Below the pieces are notes generated by a model. It searched no databases, had not been told where the DNA came from, and was given only the letters and a program-made list of their open reading frames with translations. A program made the translations under genes and the position numbers. Positions 18,497 through 26,946 of a DNA stretch of 64,000 nucleotides are shown here, one piece after another. Source of the stretch: Acidimicrobiaceae bacterium RAAP-2 (GTDB lineage: Bacteria > Actinomycetota > Acidimicrobiia > Acidimicrobiales > RAAP-2); contig LMAD01000005.1 in the NCBI GenBank assembly GCA_001443545.1, forward strand, positions 22,701 to 86,700, written 5' to 3'. Position 1 is the stretch's first letter. Each line of letters opens with the position of its first letter.

Positions 18497-19090
18497 TCAG
18501 CGAGTCCGCTGCGAAACGGGGAATCGATTCAGCGCGTCGAGCGTGGCCTTGGCGGCGGCAACGACATCATCGCTCGCCTGGGCGATACCGAAGCGCTCGC
18601 TGCCGTCGGCGAAGGACCGCATCGTCACGATCACCGGCCAGTTCTTCGCCGCCGGCACGTTGGTCACCGAGGCCAACGAGAACGGGAACTCGTAGCCGAG
18701 ATCGCGCAGAGCCATGAGGGTCGCCTCCGCGCCGCCGATGAGCGAGCCACTGCGTGAGCCGCCGTGGCCGAGCCGACCGCGGTGGCTGAGCTCGACGTCG
18801 CAGGCCCCGGTCGTTTCGTCACAGGACGCCCTGGTCAAGATGATGCGCGCACCCTCGATTGTCGTGGGAGTCAAGACGTTATTGGCGTCCTCGACCACGA
18901 TTCTCGCGTCGGGGAAGTAGAGACTCGCGATCTGGGAAGCGACGCCCTCGGTCTCACTCGTGTTGAGGCCGTAGACGAGCAGGGTGACCACGTCGACCGT
19001 CCCGTCGTCGCGACGCGTCACCGAGACGTTCAGCACGCCGGGCAGACTTCGCAGTTCGAGCTCGAAGTCCTCTTCGATCCGCGACGTCAT
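18497..19090 (-). CDS. conserved hypothetical, LeuA-regulatory-domain-like C-terminus
   Basis: The 197-residue soluble protein has a mixed alpha/beta N-terminus (LPGVLNVSVTRRDDGTVDVVTLLVYG). From about residue 120 there is a segment (GAEATLMALRDLGYEF, then IVTMRSFADGSERFG, then DDVVAAAKATLDALNRF) that recalls the regulatory domain of 2-isopropylmalate synthase, where a conserved ..AS..A.L.ALNR. tail closes the fold. That likeness is my inference. The ATG overlaps the stop of the GGDEF gene (ATGA), so the two are translationally coupled and probably work together. There is no TIM barrel or enzyme motif. A ligand-sensing partner for the cyclase is possible. Confidence 0.7.
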   Translation of the reverse strand: MTSRIEEDFELELRSLPGVLNVSVTRRDDGTVDVVTLLVYGLNTSETEGVASQIASLYFPDARIVVEDANNVLTPTTIEGARIILTRASCDETTGACDVELSHRGRLGHGGSRSGSLIGGAEATLMALRDLGYEFPFSLASVTNVPAAKNWPVIVTMRSFADGSERFGIAQASDDVVAAAKATLDALNRFPVSQRTR

Positions 19091-19908
19091 GAGTGGCCCG
19101 CACCCTTCTTCTCGTAGAGTCGCTCGTCGGCGATCCGGAACAACTCGGTAGGGTCCGTGGAGTCCCGCGGGGAGGTCGCCACCCCGGTCGTGAACTCCAC
19201 CAGGTCGTCGGCCGCCTTCAGCTGCATCCGCAGTCGGTCCACGAAACCCGACGCCTCGACGCCCTCGGCGTTGGACAGGATCACGGCGAACTCGTCGCCG
19301 CCGAGACGGGCGACGGTGTCCCCGTTGCGCACCGACCGGCGAAGCGCGAATCCGAACTGGCGCAAGAGGTAGTCGCCGAAGGCGTGACCGGCGCGGTCGT
19401 TGACGGCCTTGAAGTCGTTCAGGTCCAGCATCACCAGCGTGAAGGACCAGCCGTAGCGGGCACTTCGCGCCGCGGCCACGCGCAGCGCCGAATCGAAGCT
19501 CCGGCGGTTCGAGATATTGGTGAGCGGGTCGTGTCCGGCGCTGAAACGGGCCAGGTGCAGCGAGAGCGCGAGTTGACAGGCCGTACGCACGGCGTCGGCC
19601 TCGTGAGCGGGCACGACGTCGGGTTCGCAGTGCACCCCCGCACTGTCGCCGAGGCGCGCGGCCATCGCGCTCGATACGGCGCGTCCACCGAGACGGAAGC
19701 TCTGGGTGCCGAACGATTCGTGGCTCAACACGACCACGACGTCGCGCAGTCCGTGACGGGCGGCCAGGCGCTCGAGGAGTGAGTAGATGAAGCCGATTCC
19801 GAGCTCGCCCTCGGACAACTCGGTGAGCATCGTCTGGAACAGCCAGGGCTCGTAGTTGGTTTCGGCGATCGACTCGGCGACGAGGGGGCTCTCCAACGAG
19901 CTCACCAC
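19087..19908 (-). CDS. GGDEF diguanylate cyclase
   Basis: The 273-residue protein has an N-terminal sensory or dimerisation region of about 110 residues without membrane helices. A GGDEF domain with HDPLTNISNRRSFD, MLDLNDFKAVND, an RNGD inhibitory-site motif and RLGGDEFAVIL follows. All substrate and metal residues appear intact, so synthesis of c-di-GMP from two GTP is expected. GGAGG lies seven bases before the GTG at 19908. A second GTG directly after it overlaps the upstream stop as GTGA, and either may be used. It is coupled to the GAF-GGDEF-EAL gene before it and the hypothetical gene after it. Confidence 0.9.
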   Translation of the reverse strand: MVSSLESPLVAESIAETNYEPWLFQTMLTELSEGELGIGFIYSLLERLAARHGLRDVVVVLSHESFGTQSFRLGGRAVSSAMAARLGDSAGVHCEPDVVPAHEADAVRTACQLALSLHLARFSAGHDPLTNISNRRSFDSALRVAAARSARYGWSFTLVMLDLNDFKAVNDRAGHAFGDYLLRQFGFALRRSVRNGDTVARLGGDEFAVILSNAEGVEASGFVDRLRMQLKAADDLVEFTTGVATSPRDSTDPTELFRIADERLYEKKGAGHS

Positions 19909-22205
19909 AGGAGGTCCTCCCACGCCGCGTCGGTCGCACTGCCCACCCGCAGGAGCGACTGTGGGGTCGAACCGGCGTGGAGCAACCGACCGAGGTCGGC
20001 CGACGCCACTGGCTTGGAGATGAGATAGCCCTGACCTCGGTGACAACCGAGCTCAAGGAGTCCGTCCACGATCACGCTCGTCTCGACACCCTCGGCGATG
20101 ATCTCCTTGCCGAGGGCGCGGCCGAGCCGGATGATCGCGTCGACGATGGCCCGGTCGAAGGGGTCCTTCGTGATACCACGGACGAAACTCATGTCCAGCT
20201 TCAAGAAGTCGACCGGCAGGTTCTTCAGTTCGGTCATCGAGGCGAACCCAGTACCGAAGTCGTCCAGGGCAATCTCGATGCCGAGCGCCTGGAACCCCCG
20301 CAGGATCCGCGCGGTCTGCTCGGGGTCGTCCACGACGGCGTACTCAGTGATCTCCACGCAGAGCCGGTTCCCGGGCACGTTGAATCGAGCGAGACAGCCC
20401 TCGACGAACTCCACCAGGTCACCGACCTTGAAGTCGGCCGGTGACATGTTGACGCGTACCGTGAAGTCGAGGCCCGGGTACTCGTGGCCCCACGCGCTGA
20501 GCTGGCGACAGGCCTCAGCGAAGACCCAGCGGCCGAGGGTGGAGACGAGTCCGGTCTCCTCAGCGACGGTGATGAAGTCCGAGGCGGCGAGCAGTCCCCG
20601 GGTGGGGTGTTGCCAGCGCACGAGTGACTCCACCGCGAGCAGCTTGCCGCTCTGGAGGTCGACCTCAGGCTGGAAGTGCAGGCGCAGGCCGCCAGTATCG
20701 ATCGCCTCACGAAGCATCAGTTCCATCTGGGAGCGTTCGTCGACGGCCAGGTGAAGGTCGCGGTCAAAGACCACGGCGCGGTTGCGGCCCCGCGACTTCG
20801 CGGTGTACATAGCGGCGTCGCCCCGTCCGAGCATCTCGACGGCGCTGGCGCCAGGCTGGGAGAGTGCGATCCCGATACTCGCCGTGTGGTTCATGACCTG
20901 ACCAGCGATCTCGACTGGCTGGGCGATGACCTCCAAGATGCGATAGGCGCTCGCGAGCGCCTCCATTTCGCTGCGCGCCCGGTCCACGAGGAAGACGAAC
21001 TCGTCTCCGCCGAGGCGCGCGGCGAAGTCCCCCGAGCGGATGCTCGTCTGGATCCGGTCGGCCATCGTGACGAGGAGTCGGTCACCGTTGACGTGCCCGA
21101 GGTAGTCGTTCATCACCTTGAACCGGTCGAGGTCGATCACCATGACCGCCGTGTCGCGTCGTTGCATGAGACGGGTCTTCAATTCGGCGATCAACGCCCG
21201 CCGATTGGGCAGTCCCGTCAACTCGTCGTGGTTCGCGTTGAAGATGATGCGCTCTTCGGCGTCGATTCGCGCTTGGAGCTGGACGAGCATGGAGGCGACG
21301 GCCTGCAGGGCGTTGATCTCCGCGGGGACCCACGCGTGGTTCTGGAAGTGGATGAAGCCGATGACGCCCCAGGTGGTGTCACCCATCAAGAGTGGCACGG
21401 CCGCCCCGGCGGCCGGCGTTGGCCCCGCGACTTCTTCGATGTGCTGCTTGTACTCGTCGTCGACATCGTCGGCGATGCCCGTGAGGTAGGGGGCCTTCAG
21501 GTCCCGGGTCGCGGCGAAGATCGGATCGGCGTCGAAGGGCACTTCGCCCAGCGGGTCGGGGTCGGGGATGTTCTCGCGCACCGGCCACTCGGCCTCGAAG
21601 ATGCTCAGTCCGCGGACGTGGTCGTTGCGCCGCATCAGGGCGACGTCGGAACCCAAGAACTCGCCGAGGGCCCGGATCGTCCACTGCAGGACCTCGTTGC
21701 GCGTGGTCGCCGTCGCGGGCATGAGGTGCTCTGCAACGCTCGCCACCAACTCATCGAGGCGCTGCTGGTGCAAGAGCACCCGCTCGCGCACCGCGAGCGT
21801 GGCGATATGCGAGAGCAGGCTCGCGAAGGCCTTGGCGACGGAACGCTCACGCTTTGACCAGGTCCGACCGTGGCGCGCCACCACGAGCGCGCCGATGGCA
21901 CGCCCATTCTCGTTGTTGATCGGTTCGACGAGCGCGCCCCACTCGACGCCGTAGACGTCGCAGGTGATTGCACCGAGGGCAACTCGTTCGTTCAGCGCGG
22001 TACGCACGCGCGCGATGATCGCCTCGTAGGCTTCTTCGGCGCCCGGTGCGACCATGGGATCCATCTCGAAATCAGGGATGACGGTATTCTCACCGGCGAA
22101 GACGGCCACTACTTCGGTGCCCGCGACGACGTGCACGAGCGACTCGACGACGAGTCGGGCCTCGGTGCGGGCCCGCTCTAGATAGGTATCGACGGTACTG
22201 CTCAT
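19902..22205 (-). CDS. GAF-GGDEF-EAL dual cyclase/phosphodiesterase, Rv1354c-like
   Basis: The 767-residue protein has two GAF-like regions (about 10-165 and 175-325), GGDEF (about 335-495, motif at 399-403 with RSGD before it) and EAL (about 510-755). The EAL motif reads ESL, which keeps the metal-binding Glu; VNMSP, LDDFGTG (Asp648, Asp649) and EGVET are intact. Both catalytic activities are therefore plausible, unlike the two PAS-GGDEF-EAL proteins of this window. The ATG at 22205 has GAGGGACTAGGG upstream. The adjacent upstream gene is a ThiF/nitroreductase protein, matching the order known for M. tuberculosis Rv1354c-Rv1355c. A promoter-like pair lies at 22290-22318. Confidence 0.9.
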   Translation of the reverse strand: MSSTVDTYLERARTEARLVVESLVHVVAGTEVVAVFAGENTVIPDFEMDPMVAPGAEEAYEAIIARVRTALNERVALGAITCDVYGVEWGALVEPINNENGRAIGALVVARHGRTWSKRERSVAKAFASLLSHIATLAVRERVLLHQQRLDELVASVAEHLMPATATTRNEVLQWTIRALGEFLGSDVALMRRNDHVRGLSIFEAEWPVRENIPDPDPLGEVPFDADPIFAATRDLKAPYLTGIADDVDDEYKQHIEEVAGPTPAAGAAVPLLMGDTTWGVIGFIHFQNHAWVPAEINALQAVASMLVQLQARIDAEERIIFNANHDELTGLPNRRALIAELKTRLMQRRDTAVMVIDLDRFKVMNDYLGHVNGDRLLVTMADRIQTSIRSGDFAARLGGDEFVFLVDRARSEMEALASAYRILEVIAQPVEIAGQVMNHTASIGIALSQPGASAVEMLGRGDAAMYTAKSRGRNRAVVFDRDLHLAVDERSQMELMLREAIDTGGLRLHFQPEVDLQSGKLLAVESLVRWQHPTRGLLAASDFITVAEETGLVSTLGRWVFAEACRQLSAWGHEYPGLDFTVRVNMSPADFKVGDLVEFVEGCLARFNVPGNRLCVEITEYAVVDDPEQTARILRGFQALGIEIALDDFGTGFASMTELKNLPVDFLKLDMSFVRGITKDPFDRAIVDAIIRLGRALGKEIIAEGVETSVIVDGLLELGCHRGQGYLISKPVASADLGRLLHAGSTPQSLLRVGSATDAAWEDLLW

Positions 22206-22289
22206 GGATTGCCCTAGTCCCTCAAGACCGCGCAGACTGTCTGCTCGTGCCCGAATCACCCCGTGACCAGCACGAGGCCACGTCCAGTA

Positions 22290-22318
22290 ATAGTACGACG
22301 ACGATGGGATTTAGGCAA
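22290..22318 (-). promoter_or_regulatory. sigma-70-type promoter for GAF-GGDEF-EAL operon
   Basis: On the minus strand TTGCCT (22318-22313) and TACTAT (22295-22290) are separated by exactly 17 bp, in an AT-rich patch just past the ThiF/nitroreductase stop. Predicted transcription start is near 22283, giving a leader of roughly 78 nt before the ATG at 22205. Confidence 0.45.
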
Positions 22319-22339
22319 GAAGTATTTATACGGACCGAT

Positions 22340-25228
22340 TTAGAGCGGAATCTCCCCGATATCGGCGAGATCGGTCTCTCGAACGAGCACCTCGGACAGG
22401 GGCAGTCGAATGCTGTGCGCACTCGCGGCCGGAGCGTGACTGACCCGCAGGACCATCGTCACCGCCTCGCCCTCTACCAGGTCCCAGAGCGCCGCGAAGC
22501 GCTCACGGAGCTGGTGCATGTGGTCGAGGTGGCGTTCGCCACCGAGTTTGAGCAGGTCGCGCTCGTCGTTCGCGTAGAGGAAGATCGGCGCAACGGGCTG
22601 CACCGCGAGGCCGTGGAGTTGGGCGCTCAACCAGAACCGCTCGATAGCGGCCCCGGCGCGCAGGTACCACATCGGCTCCGCTCGCGGAATCGTGATCGCC
22701 GCCAACGCCGAACTCGTGCCGACCATCAATTGGGTGCGCAGACCGAGCATCTGACCCGCCCGCCAATCGGCCAGGTGCGCCATGACCTCGGGTCGGCGCA
22801 GCAGTCCCACGGCGGCGATGCTCGTCGGATCCATCTCGAGCGTGCGCACGTCGAGCCCCTCGTCGAGGGAATCACGGCCCGGGAACTTCAACTCACCGAG
22901 CATCTGTTGATGGACCTGGGGGATCAAGAATCGCAGCCGGTCGCACTGACCGAGCAGTTCACCGCCCTCGTTCAGGTGCGCTCGATCGGTGAGGAAGCGC
23001 AGGTTGGCCCCTTCGGTGGCCACGACCCGTGCGAGCAGGTCCTCGACGTGGCGTTCGATGGGTGTCGGTTGACCCGGCTGGCGATTCGAGATCCGTTCGG
23101 GGATCATGGGGTAGAGCGGCGTGATCTGCTGGTCGGTTGTCGTGCCGAGACGCAACGTCGCCACGTGATGGCTCGGCGCGCCCTCGGGGAAGAGTTTCAC
23201 CGTGCCGAGCCGATTGCGCGAAGCGGCCGCGACGCGCGCGTTGAAGAGCGCCGCGCCGAGAGCGACGTAGCTGCCACGATGCTGGACGTCCATCACCGAC
23301 GTACGCTCGGGGACGAGGAAGAATCGGACCTCGTCGGCGTCGGCCTCGAAGCGCCACGGCTGACTGTTGCCGCCCGACGGAGCCCGCCGCGCCGCGTCGA
23401 CGATCATCGTCACGTCGTCGCCGTCCTCGGGAACCGGGTCGACCGGCGGTGGTGCCGAGAGGTCGATATCGGAATCAACCGAGAGATCGACGGGGGCGAC
23501 TCCGCCGAGCATCTCCTCGACGTCGAAGCGAACCCGTCCCGAGGGGAGGTGACCACCGAGTCCCAGTCGGCGTACGGCGGCGGCCACCGTCGCGGCACCG
23601 AGGGTGACCTCGCTCGCGAGCTGCGGCCAGCCGGTGATCGTGGAGCCGATCTCGAAGAAGGTCACCGCGCCGCGCGACGAGACGTCGTCGGCGCCGAGGA
23701 GGCGAAGGAGGTACGGGCCCTTCTCCAAGAGCGTGAGCCCGGCCACCTTCTCGGCCGTGACGTCACCGAGCAGACCGTGAAAGACCGTCCGACCCGGTTC
23801 GAGGTCGAAGCGCTCGACGTCGAGGACCCCACGGTCACTCGTCTCCATCAGGACCGGGATGCGTCGGGCTCGGGCGTGCTCGCGTACGAGGAACTTCATG
23901 TCCAACGAGTCGCACTCCTCGATCACGACGTCGAGTCCGTCGAGGAACCGGTCGAGGTTGTCCGCGGTGACCCCTTCGGTCAAAGCCGATACCCGTACGA
24001 AGGGGTCGATCTCGGAGATGCGTCGTGCCGCCACGATCGCCTTGTTCACGCCAAGGTCGAGCACGCTGGCCGGGATCCGATTCAAGTTGGTGAGGTCGAT
24101 CGTGTCGAAGTCGGCGAGACGGATCTCGCCGGCGAGACCCTCCATCGCGATGACGTGCGCGATCGAGTGCCCGGCGCTCGCGCCGACGACGCCGACGCGC
24201 AGCCCGCGCAGTCGGCCCTGTTCTTCGTGGGTCAACTTGTTGCGATTGCGGTCCAGTCGAACCCTCGCGAAAGACCGAGGACCGAGGAGCCGAACAACGG
24301 CCCGACGCCACGGGTAGTAGACCCAGCGCGGCGCCTCGTTCAACTGATTCGGTGACAGGGCGGGCTTGAGTTCGGCCAACTGGTTTCGCTGGTCTTCCAA
24401 CTGATCGATCACCTGGAGCGACGGGTCCTCGCGCAGGATTCGCAGCACCTCGCGGTCGCTGCGAGTCGCAACGTCGAGCACCAACGGCTGAAACGAATGA
24501 GTACGCGTCGAGGCGACGTCGACAGGGCGGGCGGTGGTCGTTCGTGGTCCGCGGGCGAGCTGTTCGGCCTCGAGCCGTAATGCGCGCTGGTTCGTCTCAT
24601 CGGAGAGGTCGTAGGACCGCGATCGCTGCCAGGTAACGGCGTACGTACGGTAGCGCTCGTCCGGGAAGGGGACGTAGTTACGACTCAACACTTCCCCGCC
24701 GGCGACCTTGCCGACCGGGATCAACAGGTCCGAGACGGCGGCGATGGTGCGTTCGGCGCCGAGCCACACGGCGGCGTGGGTCATGATGCGCGAGATCGTC
24801 GCGACCATGCGAACCCCGAGAACGGCCTCGCCCTTGGCCCATCCACCCTTGGCCTCGATGATGCCGAATCGGGCTTCGTTGTCGATCAAGGTCCCGATCT
24901 CGTCGAGCTCGGGCAGGTCGGCCATCTCCTCGATCAGGGCCGCGCCCCACCGGTTCTCGAGCGGACCGTGGAACCGCAGTCCAGCGACCGGCTCACCGTC
25001 GGGCGCGAATCCGACGAAGAAGAGTGGGACCCCTTGGCCCTCGTCGAGCTCGCGTCGGCGCAGAGTTCCTTCGAAACCGAAACTGCGGTACTTGCCCTCC
25101 GCGTCCTCAAGGTAACGGTGCCAGAGGTCCGGTCGTTCAAGTGGATGGTGTCCCTCGAACCGGACACCCGACGCCTCGTCGATAAAACTCGCACCGTATC
25201 GGTACCGTGGACTCAATACGTTGCCCAA
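22340..25228 (-). CDS. GNAT-like/ThiF (E1-like)/nitroreductase three-domain protein, Rv1355c family
   Basis: About 962 residues carry three regions. The first 270 contain LFFVGFAPDGEPVAGLRFHGP and a long alpha/beta stretch that could be an acyltransferase-like (GNAT or autoinducer-synthase) fold; this is inference. Residues about 360-600 are ThiF/E1-like: GLRVGVVGASAGHSIAHVIA, IRLADFDTIDLTNLNR, VIEECDSLDMKFLVRE. Residues about 625-890 are nitroreductase-like, with ARRAPSGGNSQPWRFE for FMN binding. M. tuberculosis Rv1355c (annotated moeY) has the ThiF plus nitroreductase parts. I place the start at a TTG at 25228, eight bases after GGAGAGG. An ATG at 25342 has no ribosome binding site and would put a 36-bp palindrome inside the gene. 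It is followed by the c-di-GMP operon. Confidence 0.8.
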   Translation of the reverse strand: MGNVLSPRYRYGASFIDEASGVRFEGHHPLERPDLWHRYLEDAEGKYRSFGFEGTLRRRELDEGQGVPLFFVGFAPDGEPVAGLRFHGPLENRWGAALIEEMADLPELDEIGTLIDNEARFGIIEAKGGWAKGEAVLGVRMVATISRIMTHAAVWLGAERTIAAVSDLLIPVGKVAGGEVLSRNYVPFPDERYRTYAVTWQRSRSYDLSDETNQRALRLEAEQLARGPRTTTARPVDVASTRTHSFQPLVLDVATRSDREVLRILREDPSLQVIDQLEDQRNQLAELKPALSPNQLNEAPRWVYYPWRRAVVRLLGPRSFARVRLDRNRNKLTHEEQGRLRGLRVGVVGASAGHSIAHVIAMEGLAGEIRLADFDTIDLTNLNRIPASVLDLGVNKAIVAARRISEIDPFVRVSALTEGVTADNLDRFLDGLDVVIEECDSLDMKFLVREHARARRIPVLMETSDRGVLDVERFDLEPGRTVFHGLLGDVTAEKVAGLTLLEKGPYLLRLLGADDVSSRGAVTFFEIGSTITGWPQLASEVTLGAATVAAAVRRLGLGGHLPSGRVRFDVEEMLGGVAPVDLSVDSDIDLSAPPPVDPVPEDGDDVTMIVDAARRAPSGGNSQPWRFEADADEVRFFLVPERTSVMDVQHRGSYVALGAALFNARVAAASRNRLGTVKLFPEGAPSHHVATLRLGTTTDQQITPLYPMIPERISNRQPGQPTPIERHVEDLLARVVATEGANLRFLTDRAHLNEGGELLGQCDRLRFLIPQVHQQMLGELKFPGRDSLDEGLDVRTLEMDPTSIAAVGLLRRPEVMAHLADWRAGQMLGLRTQLMVGTSSALAAITIPRAEPMWYLRAGAAIERFWLSAQLHGLAVQPVAPIFLYANDERDLLKLGGERHLDHMHQLRERFAALWDLVEGEAVTMVLRVSHAPAASAHSIRLPLSEVLVRETDLADIGEIPL

Positions 25229-25253
25229 GAACAGATCCTCTCCGTCGGCCAGA

Positions 25254-25289
25254 GAGTTGTCGACGACGCCATGGCGTTGCCGACAACTC
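25254..25289. promoter_or_regulatory. 36-bp near-perfect palindrome (operator candidate)
   Basis: The outer arms are GAGTTGTCG and CGACAACTC and the centre is CGCCATGGCG. Sixteen of 18 half-site positions are symmetric. It lies 26 bp upstream of the TTG chosen for the ThiF/nitroreductase gene and about 160 bp upstream of the divergent prepilin peptidase gene. It fits a high-affinity operator for a dimeric or tetrameric regulator; as RNA it would be a strong hairpin. Confidence 0.6.
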
Positions 25290-25446
25290 GCCAGTCCCTT
25301 CGAACTATAGTTATGCGACCTGCGAAAATGGTGAACCCTCATGGGTCACAAGGGGCAACCGTCGTGCTCGAATCACTACCACATGCAGACTGGGTCATCG
25401 TCGATTCGTGCCCATCGCGACGGAGCTCGAGAGACGCGATTCGACC

Positions 25447-26232
25447 GTGCTGAGTCTGCTCGTCCTCTACTGCGCGCTCTTGGGATTGATGGTCGGTTCA
25501 TTTCTGAACGTCGTGATCTACCGGGTACCGCGAAAACTCTCAATCGTGCGACCGGCCTCGGCCTGTCCCCACTGTCACACCACTATATCGGCCCGCGACA
25601 ACGTCCCAGTCGTCTCGTGGCTCCTGCTACGCGGACGGTGTCGCCACTGCGGCACCCCAATCTCACGTCAGTACCCGCTCGTCGAACTGGCGACCGGCGC
25701 CGCATTCGCCGGTGTCGCCGCCCGTGTCGGCTATCGAGCCGATCTGCCGGCCCTGCTCGTACTCGTCGCCGGCCTGTTCGCCCTCGCCGTGATCGACGCC
25801 GAACTCCTCATTCTCCCCAAGCGAATCGTGTACACCGTGCTGGTCCTCCAAGCGATCACGTTGCTCGGCGCCACGACGTACGACGGTCAGTGGCACCGAC
25901 TCGTCGTCGCGGCCCTCGTCGCAGTTATCTGGTTCGGTCTCTTCTTCACATTGAATGCGGTCAGCCCCCGAGCCCTCGGGTTCGGCGACGTCCGTCTCTC
26001 ACTCGTCCTCGGGCTCGGGCTTGGTTGGCTCGGCGTCGGGTACGCCATCCTCGGTTTCTTCGTCGCCAACCTCGTCGGTGCTGTTATCGGCGTCACTCTC
26101 ATCGCCGTCAAGCGAATCGCCCGTCAACAACCCGTCCCGTACGGTGTCTTCCTCGCAGTCGGCGCCTACGTCGCCATCGTCGCCGGTCCAGAACTGTTGA
26201 TTCCGTTCCACAACCTGCAGTGGCACCTTTGA
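25447..26232 (+). CDS. pilD: type IV prepilin peptidase / N-methyltransferase
   Basis: The 261-residue polytopic aspartic peptidase of the A24 family cleaves the leader of type IV prepilins and methylates the new N-terminus. The cytoplasmic zinc-binding loop has CPHC and CRHC pairs. The two catalytic aspartates are in ALAVIDAELLILP and GFGDVRLS, the typical D and GxGD sites. Seven to eight hydrophobic segments are visible, as usual for PilD. The start is uncertain: the GTG at 25447 gives the usual N-terminus (LLVLYCALLGLMVGSFLNVVIYRVP), while a GTG at 25408 would add 13 polar residues. It would process the prepilins encoded at 28147-34351. Its stop directly abuts the convergent DUF429 gene. 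Confidence 0.93.
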   Translation: MLSLLVLYCALLGLMVGSFLNVVIYRVPRKLSIVRPASACPHCHTTISARDNVPVVSWLLLRGRCRHCGTPISRQYPLVELATGAAFAGVAARVGYRADLPALLVLVAGLFALAVIDAELLILPKRIVYTVLVLQAITLLGATTYDGQWHRLVVAALVAVIWFGLFFTLNAVSPRALGFGDVRLSLVLGLGLGWLGVGYAILGFFVANLVGAVIGVTLIAVKRIARQQPVPYGVFLAVGAYVAIVAGPELLIPFHNLQWHL

Positions 26233-26940
26233 TTAGAAGACGTACTCCATGCGAAGACCCTCGCTGTCCCACTCGGCGTCCGACGGAATCCGTTTGGCCG
26301 CCCGGCCTTGGACCCGCCGAGCCGTCCACAAAAGCGCCGCGACGTCGTAAAGGTGCTTCCCTGGGACGTCGAGTTCAGCTTCGAGAATCGTGGCGACTCC
26401 CTGGATCCGCTTCTCCAACACTTCTCGACGCTCCTGCCTGCCTTCTTCGCGAAGCTTCGACCATCGCAAGGGAAGGTCACCATTCAATTGGTAGAAACTC
26501 AACTCTGGATGGCCCGAATATACGACGCGTTGGCGAAACGGAGACATTTCAGCGAAGAACTCTCGATACCGCGGGAGCTTCATCATTGAAGCGGCGTCAA
26601 CGTGCGTCGTCACCCAATTGGGGCCTTCGCAAAGACTTTCGCGCGTTGGTGCATTGGCAATCGTGATCCCGCGTCGGCCTAGTAACGCACGCGCCGCTCG
26701 GTCGCAGGTCCGCGGTGCGTCTTCCGTGCTGTCGCGGTAACCGATTGGGACATTGACCACAATCGAGGCGAACGCCGGACGTTCACTCACGACGTCGAGG
26801 AACGTCTCGAACAGTCGAGGAGGCTCCACCGCAAATGTGGCGGCGTGCAATTTTGCGCTAGCGACTATCCAGCCACGGCTCGACGGTGTCACCCCGGCCA
26901 CCGTCAGATACGGTAAGTCGGGGCCACGGTGAATCGTCAC
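26233..26940 (-). CDS. DUF429 protein (predicted RNase H-fold nuclease)
   Basis: The 235-residue product shows DUF429 family hallmarks: a first strand with VAGVTPSSRGWIVAS, VVNVPIGYRDS, RTCDRAARALLGRRG, then NAPTR, and YSGHPELSFYQLNGD. DUF429 proteins are predicted to adopt an RNase H-like fold; no activity is established. The GTG start is only 6 bp after the pilT stop, so it is probably co-transcribed with pilT although no pilus role is known. Codon use appears less GC-rich than in the metabolic genes. It ends tail to tail with pilD. Confidence 0.75.
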   Translation of the reverse strand: MTIHRGPDLPYLTVAGVTPSSRGWIVASAKLHAATFAVEPPRLFETFLDVVSERPAFASIVVNVPIGYRDSTEDAPRTCDRAARALLGRRGITIANAPTRESLCEGPNWVTTHVDAASMMKLPRYREFFAEMSPFRQRVVYSGHPELSFYQLNGDLPLRWSKLREEGRQERREVLEKRIQGVATILEAELDVPGKHLYDVAALLWTARRVQGRAAKRIPSDAEWDSEGLRMEYVF

Positions 26941-26946
26941 CGCTCG

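Noticed and set aside
19902..22205. Degenerate EAL domain because the motif reads ESL
   Set aside because: The metal-binding Glu and the DDFGTG aspartates are present, and ESL is a tolerated variant, so activity is still expected.
25207..25446. Longer prepilin peptidase reading frame starting before the palindrome
   Set aside because: The extra 80 residues are polar and Arg-rich, unlike PilD N-termini, and the palindrome falls inside it.
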